Assembly (NCBI GenBank): GCA_964507045.1
Contig: CAZDOO010000014.1
Span: 1-64,000 of the forward strand
Source: UBA8199 sp964507045
Lineage (GTDB): Bacteria > Verrucomicrobiota > Verrucomicrobiia > Limisphaerales > UBA8199
Reading direction: 5' to 3'
Length of the DNA stretch: 64,000 nt
Shown here: positions 62,686 through 64,000 of the stretch, one piece after another
Layout of the letters: each line of letters begins with the position of its first letter
How positions within the stretch are numbered: position 1 is the stretch's first letter
Notes under the pieces: model-generated
Told to the model about the DNA's origin: nothing
The model's input: the letters and a program-made list of their open reading frames with translations, nothing else
Databases searched by the model: none
Position numbers and translations under genes: made by a program

Positions 62686-64000
62686 ATGAACTTCAACATT
62701 CTTAGCCCTCTGCGGAGACTTTTCCGGAACCCGCCGGCGGTCAGCCCCGCCCCCACGGCTGAACTGAGGCCGGCGCCGACGGCTGCTTCGACAGCGGCTC
62801 CAGCGGCCAGCCGCAGTATTGTTATGGCTCGCCAAACCGAGGCGGCCCCGTCTCCAAGAAGTCCCAACTATCACAACGGCAAGGGTGTCGAGTTGCCCCT
62901 GCAGGCCGTCGTGGCCGCGCTGCCCCTGGAATTGCAGCCCCGGCTCATGCAGACGAATGTAGGTGCGCTGACTTTCTCGATCCCGCTGGAGAAGATTCTG
63001 GCTCAACTGTCGAGCGGGATGGTGCAAATCTCTTTCGGCGAACTACGCCAGGCTGTGCCCGACCTGTTCACCCGGGAAGACGACCGGGATCGCGTGATGA
63101 TACCGCTGCCCCTGGGCGAGATTCTGTCCCGGCTAAATCCAGCGCTGATCACCCGCCGGCGCGTGCAAAAGCAGGTGGAAGTACCGGCGGATATCGCCAG
63201 CCCCTTCGACCCGCGCAGCCAGAGCGTAATCTTCTCAGTCGGTCCGGCGAAGCCCCCCAGTGTCTCGGCACCGGGCTCGGCGCGGACCACGCGCCCGGTT
63301 GCGGCGCCCGCTGCCGGACCGATGGCGCCGCCAGCCCGCAGCGGGATTACATTTGCGCCCGCACCCACACCGCCGACGGCGCAACCGCCCGTCGTGCCCG
63401 CGATGATGACCGCCGCCCAGACGCTGCACGAACCGAACAGCCGACCGGCGCCTGCCGCGGCGACTCCGGCGGCTGCGCCCGACCGTAGCACCGCCGACTC
63501 CAGCCCGCTGTTGGTCGGCGTGACCTCGCTGGCCGAAGGTTGGCCCGAAGCCGTCCGCCAGGAACTCGTGCAACTTAACCTGGTGGACGCCAAGGTGATG
63601 CTGCCGGCCGAAGTCGTCGAGCGCGCCCTCAAACAAGGCCGTGTCGCCTTTACCTGGAAGACCTTGCGCTCTTGGATCAAGCCGGCGCCTTTGCCGAGCG
63701 TCTCCGCTCATGACAGCACCGTGCTGGAGCTGCCGTTGAAGGTGGTCGCCCCGCTCTTCCTGGCCCGGCAGAAAGAGGCGGCCTCTGCGCAAAGAAGGGT
63801 CGCCATTGATGACGATATTCCCGATCTGTTCTTCGGCTTCCCCAAGCCGGCGGCCGGCAGCACCCTGGTGACCTCCGCCGCCAGCACCGCACCCGCCAAG
63901 CAGGAGGATACAAACTACTATGTTTGGGACGATACCTCCGACACCGCACGGATCCGAGCGAGCGAGGCGGGGCACGGCCCCACCCCGGGCACCAAATTTG
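62686..64000 (+). CDS. Hypothetical protein with duplicated modules, partial (runs off right edge)
   Basis: Open from the ATG at 62686 to the edge (438 codons, no stop). The N-terminal ~60 residues and the middle (~190-280) are Ala/Pro-rich and probably disordered. Two related module pairs are visible. Module A is at ~75-125 (ALPLELQPRLMQTNVGALTF, SSGMVQISFGELRQAVP) and again at ~282-332 (WPEAVRQELVQLNLVDAKVM, KQGRVAFTWKTLRSWI). Module B is at ~137-180 (VMIPLPLGEILSRLNPALIT, VEVPADIASPF) and at ~344-390 (VLELPLKVVAPLFLARQKEA, VAIDDDIPDLF). The function is unknown; its position opposite the REC-DUF4388 gene suggests the same signalling locus. Confidence 0.65.
   Translation, partial: MNFNILSPLRRLFRNPPAVSPAPTAELRPAPTAASTAAPAASRSIVMARQTEAAPSPRSPNYHNGKGVELPLQAVVAALPLELQPRLMQTNVGALTFSIPLEKILAQLSSGMVQISFGELRQAVPDLFTREDDRDRVMIPLPLGEILSRLNPALITRRRVQKQVEVPADIASPFDPRSQSVIFSVGPAKPPSVSAPGSARTTRPVAAPAAGPMAPPARSGITFAPAPTPPTAQPPVVPAMMTAAQTLHEPNSRPAPAAATPAAAPDRSTADSSPLLVGVTSLAEGWPEAVRQELVQLNLVDAKVMLPAEVVERALKQGRVAFTWKTLRSWIKPAPLPSVSAHDSTVLELPLKVVAPLFLARQKEAASAQRRVAIDDDIPDLFFGFPKPAAGSTLVTSAASTAPAKQEDTNYYVWDDTSDTARIRASEAGHGPTPGTKF

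Overview
The window looks like part of the chromosome of a high-GC Verrucomicrobiota bacterium, probably Limisphaerales/Pedosphaera-like. This is inferred from gene style: a PEP-CTERM protein, very large secreted proteins with autotransporter-strand, CARDB and LVIVD repeats and Verrucomicrobia-type C-termini, tandem TPR membrane glycosyltransferase-like proteins, Tat-exported sugar isomerase-like proteins, and many short-word palindromic repeats between and inside genes. There is no rRNA and no phage or plasmid backbone.

Layout. 1-2.6 kb: an anti-sigma-like membrane protein (cut by the left edge), its ECF sigma factor, and a hydrogenase maturation protease. 2.6-7.1 kb: a secreted TIM-barrel protein and a large autotransporter-repeat protein. 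7.4-12.4 kb: a complete hoxEFUYH operon for a cytoplasmic NAD-linked [NiFe] hydrogenase. 12.7-13.3 kb: a non-coding nested inverted-repeat element with a perfect 88-bp palindrome at its core. 13.3-17 kb: a hydroxypyruvate isomerase-like protein, small genes, a phosphodiesterase, and a PEP-CTERM gene with a decayed copy of its 3' end upstream. 17-23.5 kb: three tandem TPR/membrane paralogues. 23.5-27.8 kb: an LplT-Aas type MFS/acyltransferase/acyl-ACP synthetase fusion whose 3' end is duplicated around a nucleotidyltransferase gene. 28 kb: tRNA-Arg(ACG). 28.3-34.3 kb: ApbE and a 1590-residue secreted protein. 34.3-37.4 kb: a second, Tat-exported [NiFe] hydrogenase with its own protease. 37.7-41.5 kb: VIT-type transporter, cupin, serine hydrolase, D,D-carboxypeptidase. 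41.6-47 kb: alpha-amylase family protein, TyrS, a 2-hydroxyacid dehydrogenase and RpoD. 47.2-48.1 kb: a deleted MFS pseudogene and a Gly/Pro-rich secreted protein. 48.7-57.5 kb: a moxR-DUF58-DUF4381-batA-batB-batC-batD-batE operon on the minus strand. 57.7-64 kb: GNAT-like protein, LysM protein, UppP, a response regulator with two small partners, and a partial protein with internal repeats.

The two hydrogenases face opposite compartments: Hox couples H2 to NAD(H) in the cytoplasm, while the Tat-exported enzyme would oxidise H2 in the periplasm. No hyp maturation genes lie in the window, so those must be elsewhere.

The most unusual signal is a set of short-word (7 or 11 bp) tandem/inverted repeats. 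They occupy five of the seven gene junctions of the moxR-bat operon. There they run in frame into the N-terminal secretion-signal regions of four genes, in one case supplying the hydrophobic core itself. Related words sit in frame inside two TPR membrane genes, fill the junction before the phosphodiesterase gene, and form two long palindromes at 12.98-13.07 and 48.47-48.56 kb.
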